Source of the DNA: Oscillospiraceae bacterium
GTDB lineage: Bacteria > Bacillota > Clostridia > Oscillospirales > Oscillospiraceae
NCBI GenBank assembly: GCA_017552325.1
Contig: JAFZQE010000022.1
Span: forward strand, 1-47,171
Direction: 5' to 3'
Length of the DNA: 47,171 nt
Below, piece after piece: positions 22,664-31,273 of the stretch. The translations under genes were made by a program, and so were the position numbers. Position 1 is the first letter of the stretch. The number at the start of each line of letters is the position of its first letter. The notes under the pieces are model-generated. The model did no database searches and was not told where the DNA came from. It was given only the letters and a program-made list of their open reading frames with translations.

Positions 22664-22911
22664 AAAAAGCGTTGATCTGGATGATCCGCTTTTACCAGCG
22701 GCATATCTCCGCCGGCCGCCCGCCCTGCTGCCGTTTCATGCCCACCTGCTCGGCCTACGCGCTGACCGCCGTCGAACGCTACGGAGCCCTCCGCGGCGGA
22801 TGGATGGCCCTCCGGCGCATCTGCTGCTGCCATCCCTTCTATCACGGGAGGCGCGGCATCTACGATCCCGTTCCCGAACCGCAAAACACAACTGTTAGGA
22901 GCAAATTATGA
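22660..22911 (+). CDS. yidD: YidD, membrane protein insertion efficiency factor
   Basis: An 83-residue protein with the family pattern: amphipathic start ([14 protein letters not shown]), [44 protein letters not shown] (cut: [11 protein letters not shown] and RICCCHPF), three conserved Cys positions, then DPVP. It works at the inner membrane with YidC in membrane protein insertion. The ATG at 22660 overlaps the rnpA stop, and its own stop overlaps the yidC ATG (22908-22911), so all three are translationally coupled. Confidence 0.96.
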   Translation: MKKALIWMIRFYQRHISAGRPPCCRFMPTCSAYALTAVERYGALRGGWMALRRICCCHPFYHGRRGIYDPVPEPQNTTVRSKL

Positions 22912-24233
22912 GTATTTGGGAATACCTGTCCTGGCCCTTCGCCAAGCTGATGGCCTGGTATTACAGCCTGACCGGCAACTATGGCCTGACGCTGGTCCTC
23001 TTTTCCCTGACCATCAACCTCGTGCTCGCGCCCTTCATGGCCAAAAGCAAGAAGAGCACGATGCGCACCACCCGCCTGCAGCCCCGCATCCAGGAGCTGC
23101 AGAAGCGCCATCAAGGCAACCAGCAGCAGCTCAACGCCGAGATGCAGAAGCTCTACCGCGAAGAGGGCATCAACCCCGCCTCCGGCTGCCTCTGGTCCCT
23201 GCTGCCGATGTTCCTGCTGCTGCCGATCTACCGCATCGTCATCATGCCCATCAGCCGCATGATGTACGCAAGCAATCCCCGCGCCGGCGAGGCCGTCGTG
23301 GAGGCCATGAAAGAATTCTTCACCCGGCAGGGCGTGGAGTTTGCCAGCTCCGGCCGCTCCTCCTTCTATGTCCAGATCGAGCTGACCAACCTGTTCCACC
23401 AGAGCAGGGACGCGGTGCTGAACGCGCTTGGCTCGGCCGTCGACTCGGCCGGCAACGCGCTTGACCTGGGCCCGCTGAAAAGCATCGACATGGATCTGAG
23501 CTGCCTCGGCATTGACCTGGGCGCGACGCCCCAGGTCAGCACGCTGTGGACCTTCCCCTGGACCTGGGCCGCGATCGGCCTCTTCCTGATCCCGATCGTC
23601 TCCGCGCTGTTCAGCTGGCTGAGCATGACGCTCACCACCAAGCTGAACCCGCAGCCGGCCGGCAACGACCAGTCCAAAGGCATGATGAAGGGCATGAACC
23701 TGATGATGCCGCTGATGAGCCTCTGGTTCTGCTTTATCATGCCCGCCGCCATGGGCGTGTACTGGATCGCCAACAGCCTGTTCGGCATGGTCCGCGAGAT
23801 CATTCTGACCAAGATCTTCAAGAAGAAGCTCGACGAGGAGGACGCAATCCGCGAGGCCAGCCGCAGCGAGCGCGAGCGTGAGCTGGAGGCCAAGCGCCTC
23901 GAGACCGAGCGCCTGCGCGCCGAGGGCCGGACGGAGATGAACGTCAACACCAGCAAGAAAAAGATCCAGGCCAACGAAAAGCAGAAGAGCGACGAGCGCA
24001 AGGCCGCCCTCGACCGGGCAGACCGCGCCGCGCGCCGCGAGCGCCTCGGCATCCAGGAGGCCGAAAAGCCCGCCTCCCAGGTCGGCAACCGCCGCTATGC
24101 CAGGGGCCGCGCCTACGTCGAAGACCGCTACACCAACCCGGAGGAGGCCGAAGAGGCCACCGCCAAAGCCGCCCTCGCCTCCGAGGACGCTCCCGCCATC
24201 GACGAGAGCGTGGAGGAGCCGGGCGAAGTCTGA
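22908..24233 (+). CDS. yidC: YidC/Oxa1 membrane protein insertase
   Basis: A 441-residue protein with the five-helix Oxa1 core: helix 1 around 20-45 ([19 protein letters not shown]), a cytoplasmic coiled hairpin ([20 protein letters not shown]), then helices around 95-115, 200-225, 250-275 and 275-300. No large periplasmic domain is present, as is normal in Gram-positives, and no lipobox is seen. A long charged cytoplasmic tail (about 305-441, [20 protein letters not shown]) is predicted coiled coil and may contact the ribosome. It inserts membrane proteins alone or with Sec. Operon position between yidD and jag supports the call. Confidence 0.96.
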   Translation: MSIWEYLSWPFAKLMAWYYSLTGNYGLTLVLFSLTINLVLAPFMAKSKKSTMRTTRLQPRIQELQKRHQGNQQQLNAEMQKLYREEGINPASGCLWSLLPMFLLLPIYRIVIMPISRMMYASNPRAGEAVVEAMKEFFTRQGVEFASSGRSSFYVQIELTNLFHQSRDAVLNALGSAVDSAGNALDLGPLKSIDMDLSCLGIDLGATPQVSTLWTFPWTWAAIGLFLIPIVSALFSWLSMTLTTKLNPQPAGNDQSKGMMKGMNLMMPLMSLWFCFIMPAAMGVYWIANSLFGMVREIILTKIFKKKLDEEDAIREASRSERERELEAKRLETERLRAEGRTEMNVNTSKKKIQANEKQKSDERKAALDRADRAARRERLGIQEAEKPASQVGNRRYARGRAYVEDRYTNPEEAEEATAKAALASEDAPAIDESVEEPGEV

Positions 24234-24256
24234 ACCGACACAGGAGACAAGGATAT

Positions 24257-25147
24257 ATGACGAAAACATTGGAAAAACGCGGCAAGACCGTCGATGAAGC
24301 GCTGAACGCCGCCCTGGCCGAGCTGAGCCTCGACCGGGATTCGGTGAGCTTCCAGGTCCTGGAGCTGCCCCGGTCCGGCTTCTTCGGCATCGGCGCCTCT
24401 CCCGCGGTGATCCGGGTGGAATACGAAGTGCCCGACCCGGAGCCGGAAGCCCCGGCGCCCGCCCCGGAAAAGCCCGAGCGTCCCGCCCGCGAGCCGAGGG
24501 AGGAAAAGCCCGAGAAACGCGAGAAGCCCGAGCGGACCGAAAAACGCGAAAAGCCCGAAAAGGCCGAAAAGCGTGAGAAGCCCGAGAAGGCCGAAAAGCC
24601 CGCGCCCGTCGAGGCGCAGCCGCAGGAGCCCGCGCCCGCCCCGGCGGACGAGAACCCCGAGTATGCGGCGATCCGCAGCTTTCTGAGCGGCCTTCTCGAG
24701 CGCATGAACGTCAAGGCCGGCATCGAGATCAGCCCCCGCGACAACGGCGGCGTGAACGTCAATCTCGTCGGCAGCGGCATCGGCGCCGTCATCGGCCGCC
24801 GCGGCGAGACCCTGGACGCGATCCAGCATCTGACCAACTATGTGGTCAACCGCGGCAGCGACAAGCACATGCACATCAGCGTGGACGCCGAGAGCTACCG
24901 CAGCAAGCGCGAGGAGAGCCTGACGAAGCTGGCCGAGAAGATGGCGGAAAAGGCCATCAAGTACAAGCGCAGCATGGCTCTGGAGCCGATGAACTCCTAC
25001 GAGCGCCATGTCATCCACACCGCGCTGCAGAATGTCGAGGGCGTGACCACCTCCTCCACCGGCGTCGAGCCCAACCGCCGCGTCGTGGTGAGCTATGTCC
25101 GGCCCGAGCAGCCCAGCAACAAGCCGCAGAGCCGCGAGTGGGCCTGA
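24257..25147 (+). CDS. jag: Jag/KhpB (EloR) RNA-binding protein
   Basis: A 296-residue protein. Jag-N domain (about 1-58; EKRGKTVDEALNAALAEL, SGFFGIGASPAVIRV), then a Lys/Glu/Pro low-complexity linker (60-130) made of KREKPEK-like repeats, a KH domain with GAVIGRRGETLDAIQ (about 180-194) and an R3H domain with NSYERHVIHTAL (about 250-262). Family knowledge: KhpB pairs with KhpA to bind mRNAs and controls cell elongation. It is the last gene of the rpmH operon block. In many Firmicutes mnmE-mnmG-rsmG follow; here acpP follows after 51 nt. Confidence 0.96.
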   Translation: MTKTLEKRGKTVDEALNAALAELSLDRDSVSFQVLELPRSGFFGIGASPAVIRVEYEVPDPEPEAPAPAPEKPERPAREPREEKPEKREKPERTEKREKPEKAEKREKPEKAEKPAPVEAQPQEPAPAPADENPEYAAIRSFLSGLLERMNVKAGIEISPRDNGGVNVNLVGSGIGAVIGRRGETLDAIQHLTNYVVNRGSDKHMHISVDAESYRSKREESLTKLAEKMAEKAIKYKRSMALEPMNSYERHVIHTALQNVEGVTTSSTGVEPNRRVVVSYVRPEQPSNKPQSREWA

Positions 25148-25168
25148 ACCCGCCCGAATCAATACGTT

Positions 25169-25185
25169 ATGTGACAAAATCACAT
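25169..25185. promoter_or_regulatory. Palindromic operator-like site before acpP
   Basis: ATGTGA-CAAAA-TCACAT is a perfect 6-bp inverted repeat with a 5-bp centre, ending 1 nt before the GGAGG of acpP. It resembles CRP/FNR-family half-sites (TGTGA/TCACA), though the spacer is 5 rather than 6. As RNA it could also fold and hinder ribosome access. Confidence 0.45.
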
Positions 25186-25198
25186 CGGAGGTATGAAC

Positions 25199-25426
25199 AT
25201 GTATTTTGAAAAAGTGAGAGACGCCCTGGCCGCACAGTTTGAGATCGAACCCGACAAGATCAGCCTTGACACCAACCTCATCGACGATCTCGGCGCCGAT
25301 TCCCTGGACGTGGTGGAGCTGATCATGAACATCGAGGACGAGTTCGGCATCAGCATCTCCGACGAGGAGGCCGCGAACCTCTTCACCGTGCAGCGGATCG
25401 TGGACTTCCTGGAGAAGCTGCAGTAA
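25199..25426 (+). CDS. acpP: Acyl carrier protein
   Basis: A 75-residue acidic protein: MYFEKVRDALAAQFEIEPDK, LIDDLGADSLDVVELIMNIE with the phosphopantetheine Ser35 in GADSLD, and the C-terminal 'VQRIVDFLEKLQ'. It carries growing acyl chains in type II fatty acid synthesis. Two ATGs are possible (25193 and 25199); GGAGG at 25187-25191 is 7 nt from the second and only 1 nt from the first, so 25199 is chosen. No fab genes adjoin; it follows jag and ends in a strong terminator. Confidence 0.96.
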   Translation: MYFEKVRDALAAQFEIEPDKISLDTNLIDDLGADSLDVVELIMNIEDEFGISISDEEAANLFTVQRIVDFLEKLQ

Positions 25427-25448
25427 TCCGGCCGCAGACGGAAAAAAC

Positions 25449-25480
25449 AGCGCGCACCGACCGGTGCGCGCTATTTTTTT
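25449..25480 (+). terminator. Terminator after acpP
   Basis: AGCGCGCACC/GGTGCGCGCT stem around GACC (25449-25472) followed by TATTTTTTT. Confidence 0.92.
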
Positions 25481-25492
25481 GTCCTTTTTGTA

Positions 25493-25521
25493 TTGTACAG
25501 GGGAAAAAACTGTGATATGAT
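25493..25521 (+). promoter_or_regulatory. Promoter of the HerA-type ATPase gene
   Basis: TTGTAC (25493-25498), 17 bp, TATGAT (25516-25521), followed 22 nt later by CTGGAGG. Confidence 0.75.
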
Positions 25522-25553
25522 GGATCCAACCTAATAAAACTGGAGGTATCTCT

Positions 25554-27281
25554 ATGGTTTCCGATAGAAAGATCTGGCTCGCACAGTCCGACAAAAATCT
25601 GTTCCTGCTGCCGCAGATGGCCAACCGCCACGGCCTGATCGCCGGCGCGACCGGCACCGGCAAGACCGTCACGATGAAGGTGATGGCCGAGTCCTTCTCC
25701 GACATGGGCGTGCCCGTGTTCCTGGCCGACATCAAGGGCGACCTCTCCGGCATGTGCCGTCCGGGCCGCGATACCGAGGATATGCAGCGCCGCATCGAGC
25801 GCTTCGGCCTGGAGGGCTTCCAGTACAAGTCCTATCCGACCCGCTTCTGGGACATCTTCGGCGACGTCGGCTCCCCGGTCCGCGTAACGATCTCCGACAT
25901 GGGGCCGACCCTGCTGGGCCGCCTGCTCAACCTCACCGAGATCCAGACCGGCGTGCTGAACATCGTGTTCAAGGTCGCGGACGAGCACGGTCTGCTGCTG
26001 CTCGACCTGAAGGACCTGCGCGCGATGCTGCAGTTCGTCGGCGACAACCGCGGCGAGTTCACCACGATGTACGGCAACGTCTCCGCCGCCAGCATCGGCG
26101 CCATCCAGCGCGCGCTGCTCGCCTTCGAGGGCGAGGGCGGTGAGATCTTCTTCGGCGAGCCCGACCTCGACATCCGCGACTGGATGCGCACCGACTTCGA
26201 CGGCCGCGGCTACATCAACATCCTCACCAGCACCCGCCTGATCCAGAGCCCCACGGTCTACTCCACCTTCCTGCTCTGGATGCTGACCGAGCTCTACGAG
26301 AAGCTGCCCGAGGTCGGCGATCTCGAGAAGCCCCGCATGATCTTCTTCTTCGACGAAGCGCACCTTCTCTTTAACGGCGCTCCCAAGGCCCTGGTGCAGA
26401 AGATCGTCCAGGTCGTCAAGCTGATCCGCTCCAAGGGCGTCGGCGTTTACTTCATCAGCCAGAGCCCGAGCGACATCCCCAACGACGTGCTGGCCCAGCT
26501 GTCCAACAAGGTGCAGCACGCCCTGCGCGCCTACACCCCGGCCGAGCAGAAGGCCATCCGCGCCGCTGCCGCCGCCTTCCGTCCCAATCCCGAATTTGAC
26601 AGCGAGACCGCGCTGAAGGAGCTCGGCGTCGGCGAGGCTCTGGTCAGCTTCCTCGACGAGAAGGGCATCCCGACGATGGTCGAGCGTGCGAAGATCCTGC
26701 CGCCGCAGAGCCTGATGGGCGCCGCGGACGAGGAGGACGTCAGGCGCCTGATCGCCTCGGACGAGTTCGACGTCAAGTACCGCACGCCGGTCGACCGCGA
26801 GTCCGCCTATGAGATCCTGATCCGCGCCAACGAGGAGCTGGAGCTGCGCCGCCGCGAGGAGGCCGAGGCCGCCGCCGCCGAGAAGCAGCGCCAGAAGGAG
26901 GAGGCCGAGGCCGAGCGTCAGCGCCTGCGCGAGGAGGCTGCCGCGGCCAAGCAGGCAGAGCGCGAGGCTGCCGCCGCCGCCAAGCAGGCAGAGCGCGAGG
27001 CTGCCGCCGCCGCGAAGGCCGAGGAGAAGGCCGCCGCTGCCGCCGCCAAGGAGGCTGAGCAGAAGAAAAAGGCCACCACCGACGTTTTCAAGCGCGCCGC
27101 GTCCAACGCCGCGTCCTCCGTGGCCGGCTCCGTGACCACCAACATCGTCAACAGCCTGACCGGCGGCAAGACTGTGTCCACCGGCACGATGGCCAAGCGG
27201 GCCGCCACCAACGCGCTGAGCACCGTCATGCGCAGCGGCGCGAAGGGCATCATCCGCGGCCTCTTCGGCAACAAGAAATAA
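25554..27281 (+). CDS. HerA/FtsK-type ATPase of the DUF853 (YjgR) family
   Basis: A 575-residue protein. The Walker A motif is [11 protein letters not shown] (GATGTGKT, 31-38); [14 protein letters not shown] follows, as is typical of DUF853. Walker B is [13 protein letters not shown] (Asp267-Glu268), then [15 protein letters not shown] and a sensor/Arg region. A charged Ala/Glu-rich coiled coil (about 430-510, [19 protein letters not shown]) and a C-terminal Ala/Thr/Gly-rich helical end (515-575) with repeated [12 protein letters not shown] features follow. Family members are hexameric P-loop ATPases of unknown process, predicted DNA or membrane-linked. It is monocistronic with a good promoter. 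Confidence 0.93.
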   Translation: MVSDRKIWLAQSDKNLFLLPQMANRHGLIAGATGTGKTVTMKVMAESFSDMGVPVFLADIKGDLSGMCRPGRDTEDMQRRIERFGLEGFQYKSYPTRFWDIFGDVGSPVRVTISDMGPTLLGRLLNLTEIQTGVLNIVFKVADEHGLLLLDLKDLRAMLQFVGDNRGEFTTMYGNVSAASIGAIQRALLAFEGEGGEIFFGEPDLDIRDWMRTDFDGRGYINILTSTRLIQSPTVYSTFLLWMLTELYEKLPEVGDLEKPRMIFFFDEAHLLFNGAPKALVQKIVQVVKLIRSKGVGVYFISQSPSDIPNDVLAQLSNKVQHALRAYTPAEQKAIRAAAAAFRPNPEFDSETALKELGVGEALVSFLDEKGIPTMVERAKILPPQSLMGAADEEDVRRLIASDEFDVKYRTPVDRESAYEILIRANEELELRRREEAEAAAAEKQRQKEEAEAERQRLREEAAAAKQAEREAAAAAKQAEREAAAAAKAEEKAAAAAAKEAEQKKKATTDVFKRAASNAASSVAGSVTTNIVNSLTGGKTVSTGTMAKRAATNALSTVMRSGAKGIIRGLFGNKK

Positions 27282-27286
27282 TATTT

Positions 27287-27624
27287 CAACGAAAACCCGC
27301 TTCGCTGGGCTTTTCGTTGAGGGGATTGCGCTCTGCTGCATGCACTCGCACGTCAAACGAAACTCGCTCCATTCCGCTTCCGCCAGGGACGGCGAAAGCT
27401 GCATATACGCTCCTTCCGTTTTCCTTACCCATTTCAAAGCGCAAGGCTTTGAAATGGAGAGGACGAGCAGCGAAGTGAGCGAGCTTTCGAGCCGGCGAGG
27501 AAGCGAGACGATACGGAGCTTGTGAGGACGACGCACACTGGCAGAGCGAGAAGGGTATTTTGCGAGGTACACGCCCCCGCAAAATACGGATATAATTATA
27601 TTTTTCGCCTTGCGAGGCGAAAAA
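27287..27624. repeat. Structured intergenic element with four strong hairpins
   Basis: This 400-nt gap holds no convincing gene. Hairpins: CAACGAAAA...TTTTCGTTG with GCTTCGCTGGG centre (27288-27320); CATTTCAAAGC/GCTTTGAAATG (27430-27456); GTATTTTGCG/CGCAAAATAC (27555-27587); TTTTTCGCCT/AGGCGAAAAA with TGCG loop (27601-27624). TATAATTATA at 27591-27600 recalls the right end of the hairpin array near 13010. The G/A-rich part 27455-27540 looks like the repetitive sequence that is often misannotated as small proteins in Clostridia. Probably a repetitive RNA-structured or non-autonomous mobile element. Confidence 0.6.
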
Positions 27625-27647
27625 CTCTGCGAGGCCGAAATAGGACA

Positions 27648-27679
27648 GCAGGGGGCGCAGTGCGCCCCCCTGCTTTTTT
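27648..27679 (+). terminator. Terminator hairpin directly before the S66 peptidase ribosome site
   Basis: GCAGGGGGCGC pairs with GCGCCCCCCTGC around AGT, followed by TTTTTT. It ends 1 nt before the AGGAGG of the S66 gene. It may end transcription from the structured element, or act as an attenuator in the gene's leader. Confidence 0.75.
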
Positions 27680-27692
27680 AGGAGGACCTGCC

Positions 27693-28730
27693 ATGCTCAA
27701 ACCGAAGCATCTCTCGCGCGGCGATACGGTCGCCGTGGTGTCGCTCTCCAGCGGCTCGCTCGGAGAGCCGAATCTCATCCACAAATACTACCTCGCCAAG
27801 GAGCGCCTCGAGCGGGACTACGGCCTGCAGCTGCGCGCGATGCCGAACGCGCTGCGCGGCCGGGACTATGTGTACCGCCACCCGGAAGCCCGGGCGCAGG
27901 ACCTGATGGACGCCTTCCGCGACCCTTCGATCCGCGCCGTGATCTGCGCGATCGGCGGGGACGACACGGTGCGCCTGCTGCCCTACATCGACTTTTCCGT
28001 GCTGCATGACAACCCCAAGATCTTTACCGGCTTTTCTGACACGACGACGAACCACTTCATGATGCACAAGGCCGGGCTCGTGTCCTACTACGGCCTGTCG
28101 CTGATGTGCGACGTGGCCGAGTACGTGTCGATCAACGAGTACACGCGCGAAATGATGGAAAATACCATTTTCGATCCGCAGCCGCGCCTGGACATCCCCT
28201 GCAGCAGCTTCTGCGCCTTTGAAAAGGAGAAGGTGAAATGGGCGGAGGAGAACATGAACATCCCGCGCCCGCGCCGCAAAAACACCGGCTACGAGATCCT
28301 GCAGGGCAGCGGAAAGGTCGAGGGCGAGCTGCTCGGCGGCTGCGTCGACGTCTTTGTCGAGCTCTTCGGTACCGAGCTCTGGCCGAAGCCGGAGGACTGG
28401 AGCGGAAAACTCCTGCTGCTTGAGACCAGCGAGGAGGACATGCCCGACGAGCAGCTCTGCTGGTATCTGCGCGGCATGCAGGCCCAGGGGATCCTTTCGC
28501 GCATCCGCGGCATCGTCTTCGGCAAGCCCGCCGCGGAGAGCAAGTTCGAAAGCTACAAGGAGATCCTGCGGCAGGTCGTCGGCTTCGAGGCCGGTCTGCC
28601 GGAGCTGCCGATCCTCTATAACGTCAACGTCGGCCACAGCTACCCGATCGGGCTGTTTCCGCTCGGTCTGCGCTATGAGCTCGACTGCGACAACAGGCGC
28701 CTGACTCTGCTCGAGCCGGCGACGATATAG
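27693..28730 (+). CDS. S66 family serine peptidase (LD-carboxypeptidase / MccF-like)
   Basis: A 345-residue cytoplasmic enzyme. The N-terminal MLKPKHLSRGDTVAVVSLSS, the AICAIGGDDTVRLLP block and IFTGFSDTTTNH with nucleophile Ser115 are typical of S66. The Glu of LLLLETSEED and the His of YNVNVGHSYP complete the Ser-Glu-His triad. The family includes LdcA (murein tetrapeptide LD-carboxypeptidase) and MccF (microcin C7 self-immunity); this protein has the MccF-like length and the long central loop (KEKVKWAEENMNIPRPRRKN). ATG 27693 has AGGAGG 8 nt upstream; an in-frame extension to 27522 would read through the structured element and is rejected. The substrate is unknown. Confidence 0.92.
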   Translation: MLKPKHLSRGDTVAVVSLSSGSLGEPNLIHKYYLAKERLERDYGLQLRAMPNALRGRDYVYRHPEARAQDLMDAFRDPSIRAVICAIGGDDTVRLLPYIDFSVLHDNPKIFTGFSDTTTNHFMMHKAGLVSYYGLSLMCDVAEYVSINEYTREMMENTIFDPQPRLDIPCSSFCAFEKEKVKWAEENMNIPRPRRKNTGYEILQGSGKVEGELLGGCVDVFVELFGTELWPKPEDWSGKLLLLETSEEDMPDEQLCWYLRGMQAQGILSRIRGIVFGKPAAESKFESYKEILRQVVGFEAGLPELPILYNVNVGHSYPIGLFPLGLRYELDCDNRRLTLLEPATI

Positions 28731-28757
28731 TGCTTAGTGCATAGTGCGTAGTGCTTA
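28730..28757. repeat. Heptanucleotide tandem repeat, site 3
   Basis: Four units GTGCTTA, GTGCATA, GTGCGTA, GTGCTTA, starting with the last base of the S66 stop codon. Confidence 0.82.
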
Positions 28758-28766
28758 GACAATAAA

Positions 28767-28803
28767 GAACAGGGGCCGGGAGATCGTCTCCCGGCCCCTG
28801 TTC
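28767..28803. terminator. Terminator between convergent S66 and GNAT genes
   Basis: GAACAGGGGCCGGGAGA and its complement form a 17-bp stem with a TCG loop. T-rich flank mainly on the minus side (TTCTTTATT), plus side weaker. Confidence 0.75.
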
Positions 28804-28827
28804 TATGTTCGATAAAAAGCCGAAATA

Positions 28828-29355
28828 TTACGTTTTGTAATCGCCGGCCAGCATGGCGTAGATGTAAGTGTCCTTCCAGACCGGGGCGCCGGAGGCGTCG
28901 CGATGGAACCAGACGTTCTGCTTCAGATGCGCTTCACGCCGCAGACCGAGCTTTTCCAGCAGCCGCCACGAGCGCTCGTTGCGCGGGTCGCACTCGGCGC
29001 AGACCCGGTGCGCGCCCTCCCGGAAGACGGCCCCGACGATCGCGGAGACCGCCTCAACGGCGTAGCCCTGCCTCCGGAAGTCCCCGTTGACGATGTAGCC
29101 GATCTCCCTCGCCTCGAAGGGGCGCATGCCGCAGTAGACGTTGCCGATCACTTTTCCGCTCTCCGTCAGCTCGATCGCGGCATAGTCCTCTGAGCCGAGG
29201 CGGCAGAGAAAATGCTCCCGGCCGTTTTCGTACGTGATCCCCGGATAGCCCTCGAACTCGTCGTCCCGCAGCTGATACAGGAACTCGAACAGATCGTCGC
29301 AGTCCGATTCCCGGAAGGGCCGCAGCAGCAGCCGCGCGGTTCTGATCTCTTTCAT
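28828..29355 (-). CDS. GNAT family N-acetyltransferase (RimJ/RimL-like)
   Basis: A 175-residue protein with the RimJ/RimL start IRTARLLLRPFRESDCDDLFEF, acetyl-CoA-binding region GYIVNGDFRRQGYAVEAVSA (residues about 90-110; Q/RxxGxA loop is RRQGYA) and the closing 'NERSWRLLEKLGLRREAHL'. It should transfer acetyl groups from acetyl-CoA to an amine; the substrate cannot be told from sequence. It starts at 29355 with GAGGAG 9 nt upstream and lies 13 nt after the GyrI-like gene, likely in the same operon. Confidence 0.92.
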   Translation of the reverse strand: MKEIRTARLLLRPFRESDCDDLFEFLYQLRDDEFEGYPGITYENGREHFLCRLGSEDYAAIELTESGKVIGNVYCGMRPFEAREIGYIVNGDFRRQGYAVEAVSAIVGAVFREGAHRVCAECDPRNERSWRLLEKLGLRREAHLKQNVWFHRDASGAPVWKDTYIYAMLAGDYKT

Positions 29356-29368
29356 GCCAGGCTTCTCC

Positions 29369-30001
29369 TCAGACCCGCCGGATCGGGTGGCGGATCACGG
29401 TTTTCAGCTTCTCCGGCGCGGTTTTTCTGGCGTCGGAGAGGTAGATCTCATGATGCTGCCGCCGCTCGGAGATATCCAGTACGAAGCCCTGTTCGGCCAT
29501 GAAGCGGTGCATCCGCTCCACCGTCGCGGGCTCGTCGTCGTAGGGGCCGAGGTGCAGGCACTGCACGCACAGGCCCTCGTCGACCGTCAGAAACTCGACC
29601 GAGGAGAAGTCGCTTTTCTTTTTCCGCGCCGCCTCTGCGACGGCCCAGTCGAAGTCCGCCTTCGTCACGAAGTCCGGCAGGCGGATGACGGAGATCCACT
29701 GAAAGTCCTCTTTGCGCGCGTAATCGATCCCCTCGACGCCCTCCTGCCGCCAGAATCCCTCCAGCGGCGGGACGACGTAGTCGAAATAGCCCTCGATCCG
29801 GTGATCGCCCAGCTTGCTCATCTTGATCGTGAAGGCGACGCCGTAGAGCAGGCCGATCGCCTGCCGGTAGTCGCCGCCCTCTTCGTTCGGGTTTCCCTGC
29901 CCGCGGACGGCGATGTAATTCATCGGCGGGACGGTCACGATGGACGGCGTGTTCTTCGGCAAATAAAACTCTTTGTATTCTTTCTTGAAATCAAAAGCCA
30001 T
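29369..30001 (-). CDS. GyrI-like small-molecule-binding domain protein
   Basis: A 210-residue cytoplasmic protein. The opening 'FDFKKEYKEFYLPKN.PSIVTVPPMNYIAVRGQGNPNE' and the second half 'LHLGPYDDEPATVERMHRFMAEQGF' followed by 'HEIYLSD' are the pattern of stand-alone GyrI-like (SHS2-type) proteins. Relatives bind hydrophobic or cationic small molecules, and some hydrolyse cyclopropanoid toxins. No DNA-binding domain is present. SD GGGAGG precedes the ATG at 30001. It sits between yibE/F and the GNAT gene. Confidence 0.88.
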   Translation of the reverse strand: MAFDFKKEYKEFYLPKNTPSIVTVPPMNYIAVRGQGNPNEEGGDYRQAIGLLYGVAFTIKMSKLGDHRIEGYFDYVVPPLEGFWRQEGVEGIDYARKEDFQWISVIRLPDFVTKADFDWAVAEAARKKKSDFSSVEFLTVDEGLCVQCLHLGPYDDEPATVERMHRFMAEQGFVLDISERRQHHEIYLSDARKTAPEKLKTVIRHPIRRV

Positions 30002-30035
30002 GGCAGCCTCCCATTGGTCTCTGAGTTTTTCGGAC

Positions 30036-31211
30036 TCAGGCCTCGGGCTTCGGGCGAAGGCTGAAGGCGCTGATCAGCGCGGTCAGCGGGATGGCGAGGA
30101 TCATGCCGATGCTGCTGGACAGGCCGCCGATCAGCTCGATGGCCAGATACGCGGAGGTCAGCAGCTGATAGCGGGACAGGCCCAGGGAACTGAGATAGAG
30201 GATCAGCGTGAAGCCGCTGCCGAGAAAGGCGAGGATCAGCGTGTTCGTCATCGTGCCGACCATGTCGCGCCCGATGTTCATGCCCGAGCGGAACAGCGCC
30301 CGGAAGCCGTAGCCGGGATTGGCGGCGTGGACCTCCTCCAGCGCGGAGGAGATGCTCATCGCCACGTCCATCACCGCGCCGAGCGCGCTGATCGTCAGGC
30401 CGCCGACCAGCAGATGGCGCAGGCCGACCGGCACGCCGCTCTGCCGCAGCTGCAGCAGCGGCTCCACGTCGCTCATGCGCAGGCCGCTGATGCGCGCCAG
30501 GCTCTGCGCCGCGAGGCCGAAGAGCAGCGCCAGCGCAACGCCCGCCACCGTGCCCAGCATCGCGCAGACTGTTTTCCGGTGCAGGCCGCCGAGGATCGTG
30601 AAGGACACCGCGGCGATGTACACGCAGCAGAGGAAAACCGTCGGCAGCGTCGGCGCGCCGCGCAGCAGCAGCGGGATCAGCACCCAAAACAGGCAGAGCA
30701 CCGTGACCGCAAGCCCGATGAGGGACTTCAGCCCGGTCTTTCCGCCGACCAGCACCGCCGTCAGCAGAAAGACGACGACAAGCGCCGCCAGCGCCGGGAT
30801 GCGGTTGTATTCATAGACGGTCGCGCGTACGTCGCCGCCGGCGTAGGTGTTGACGATCAGCGACGCCCCGTCCCCGACCTGCAGGGGAACGCCGTAGAGC
30901 GGACCGACGACGTTGGTGACCTTCAGCGTCTTGCCGGCGTACTGGCCGCTCTGCACCTCGACCAGCAAAAGCTGCTCGCCGCGCCAGGCGCCGTCCGAAG
31001 CCTCGTCCTGCACGGTGCTGTCGGTCAGCACCGCGGTGACGACGCCCTTTTCGTATTCGGCATAGTCCGCGGGGCGCTCGCCCTCTTCCGCGTCCGTGCG
31101 CAGCAGGAGCAGCGCGGCGGCGAAGAGCAGCGCCGCGGCCGCCAGCAGCAGGAGCCCCCATTTTTCCCGGGAGAGCCAGGCGGCCAGAGCCTCTTTTCCA
31201 TCCTTTTTCAT
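30036..31211 (-). CDS. YibE/F family membrane protein
   Basis: A 391-residue membrane protein. An N-terminal helix (about 19-38) precedes an extracytoplasmic beta-rich domain (about 45-125, VQSGQYAGKTLKVTNVVG), then seven or so membrane helices. The conserved family part is 'ISALGAVMDVAMSISSALEEV' followed by GMNIGRDMVGTMTNTLILAFLG. Function is unknown; the family is common in Firmicutes and Actinobacteria and proposed to be a transporter. It has a clear promoter at 31245-31273 and is the first gene of a three-gene minus operon. Confidence 0.93.
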   Translation of the reverse strand: MKKDGKEALAAWLSREKWGLLLLAAAALLFAAALLLLRTDAEEGERPADYAEYEKGVVTAVLTDSTVQDEASDGAWRGEQLLLVEVQSGQYAGKTLKVTNVVGPLYGVPLQVGDGASLIVNTYAGGDVRATVYEYNRIPALAALVVVFLLTAVLVGGKTGLKSLIGLAVTVLCLFWVLIPLLLRGAPTLPTVFLCCVYIAAVSFTILGGLHRKTVCAMLGTVAGVALALLFGLAAQSLARISGLRMSDVEPLLQLRQSGVPVGLRHLLVGGLTISALGAVMDVAMSISSALEEVHAANPGYGFRALFRSGMNIGRDMVGTMTNTLILAFLGSGFTLILYLSSLGLSRYQLLTSAYLAIELIGGLSSSIGMILAIPLTALISAFSLRPKPEA

Positions 31212-31244
31212 GCGCTTCGATCTCCGTTTTCAAGCTTTGCCAAC

Positions 31245-31273
31245 AGCATATCAAGTCCGCTTTTTCCTGTCAA
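31245..31273 (-). promoter_or_regulatory. Promoter of the yibE/F operon
   Basis: Minus strand TTGACA (31273-31268), 17 bp, TATGCT (31250-31245), about 35 nt before the start. Confidence 0.8.

Noticed and set aside
27340-27525. Small frame inside the structured element (product containing SEVSELSSRRGSETIRSL)
   Set aside because: Lies wholly in repetitive structured DNA, has no ribosome site, and similar peptides are typical misannotations of intergenic repeats in Clostridia.
27522-27692. N-terminal extension of the S66 peptidase
   Set aside because: It would translate through hairpins and the terminator; ATG 27693 has a perfect AGGAGG and gives the family's normal start.
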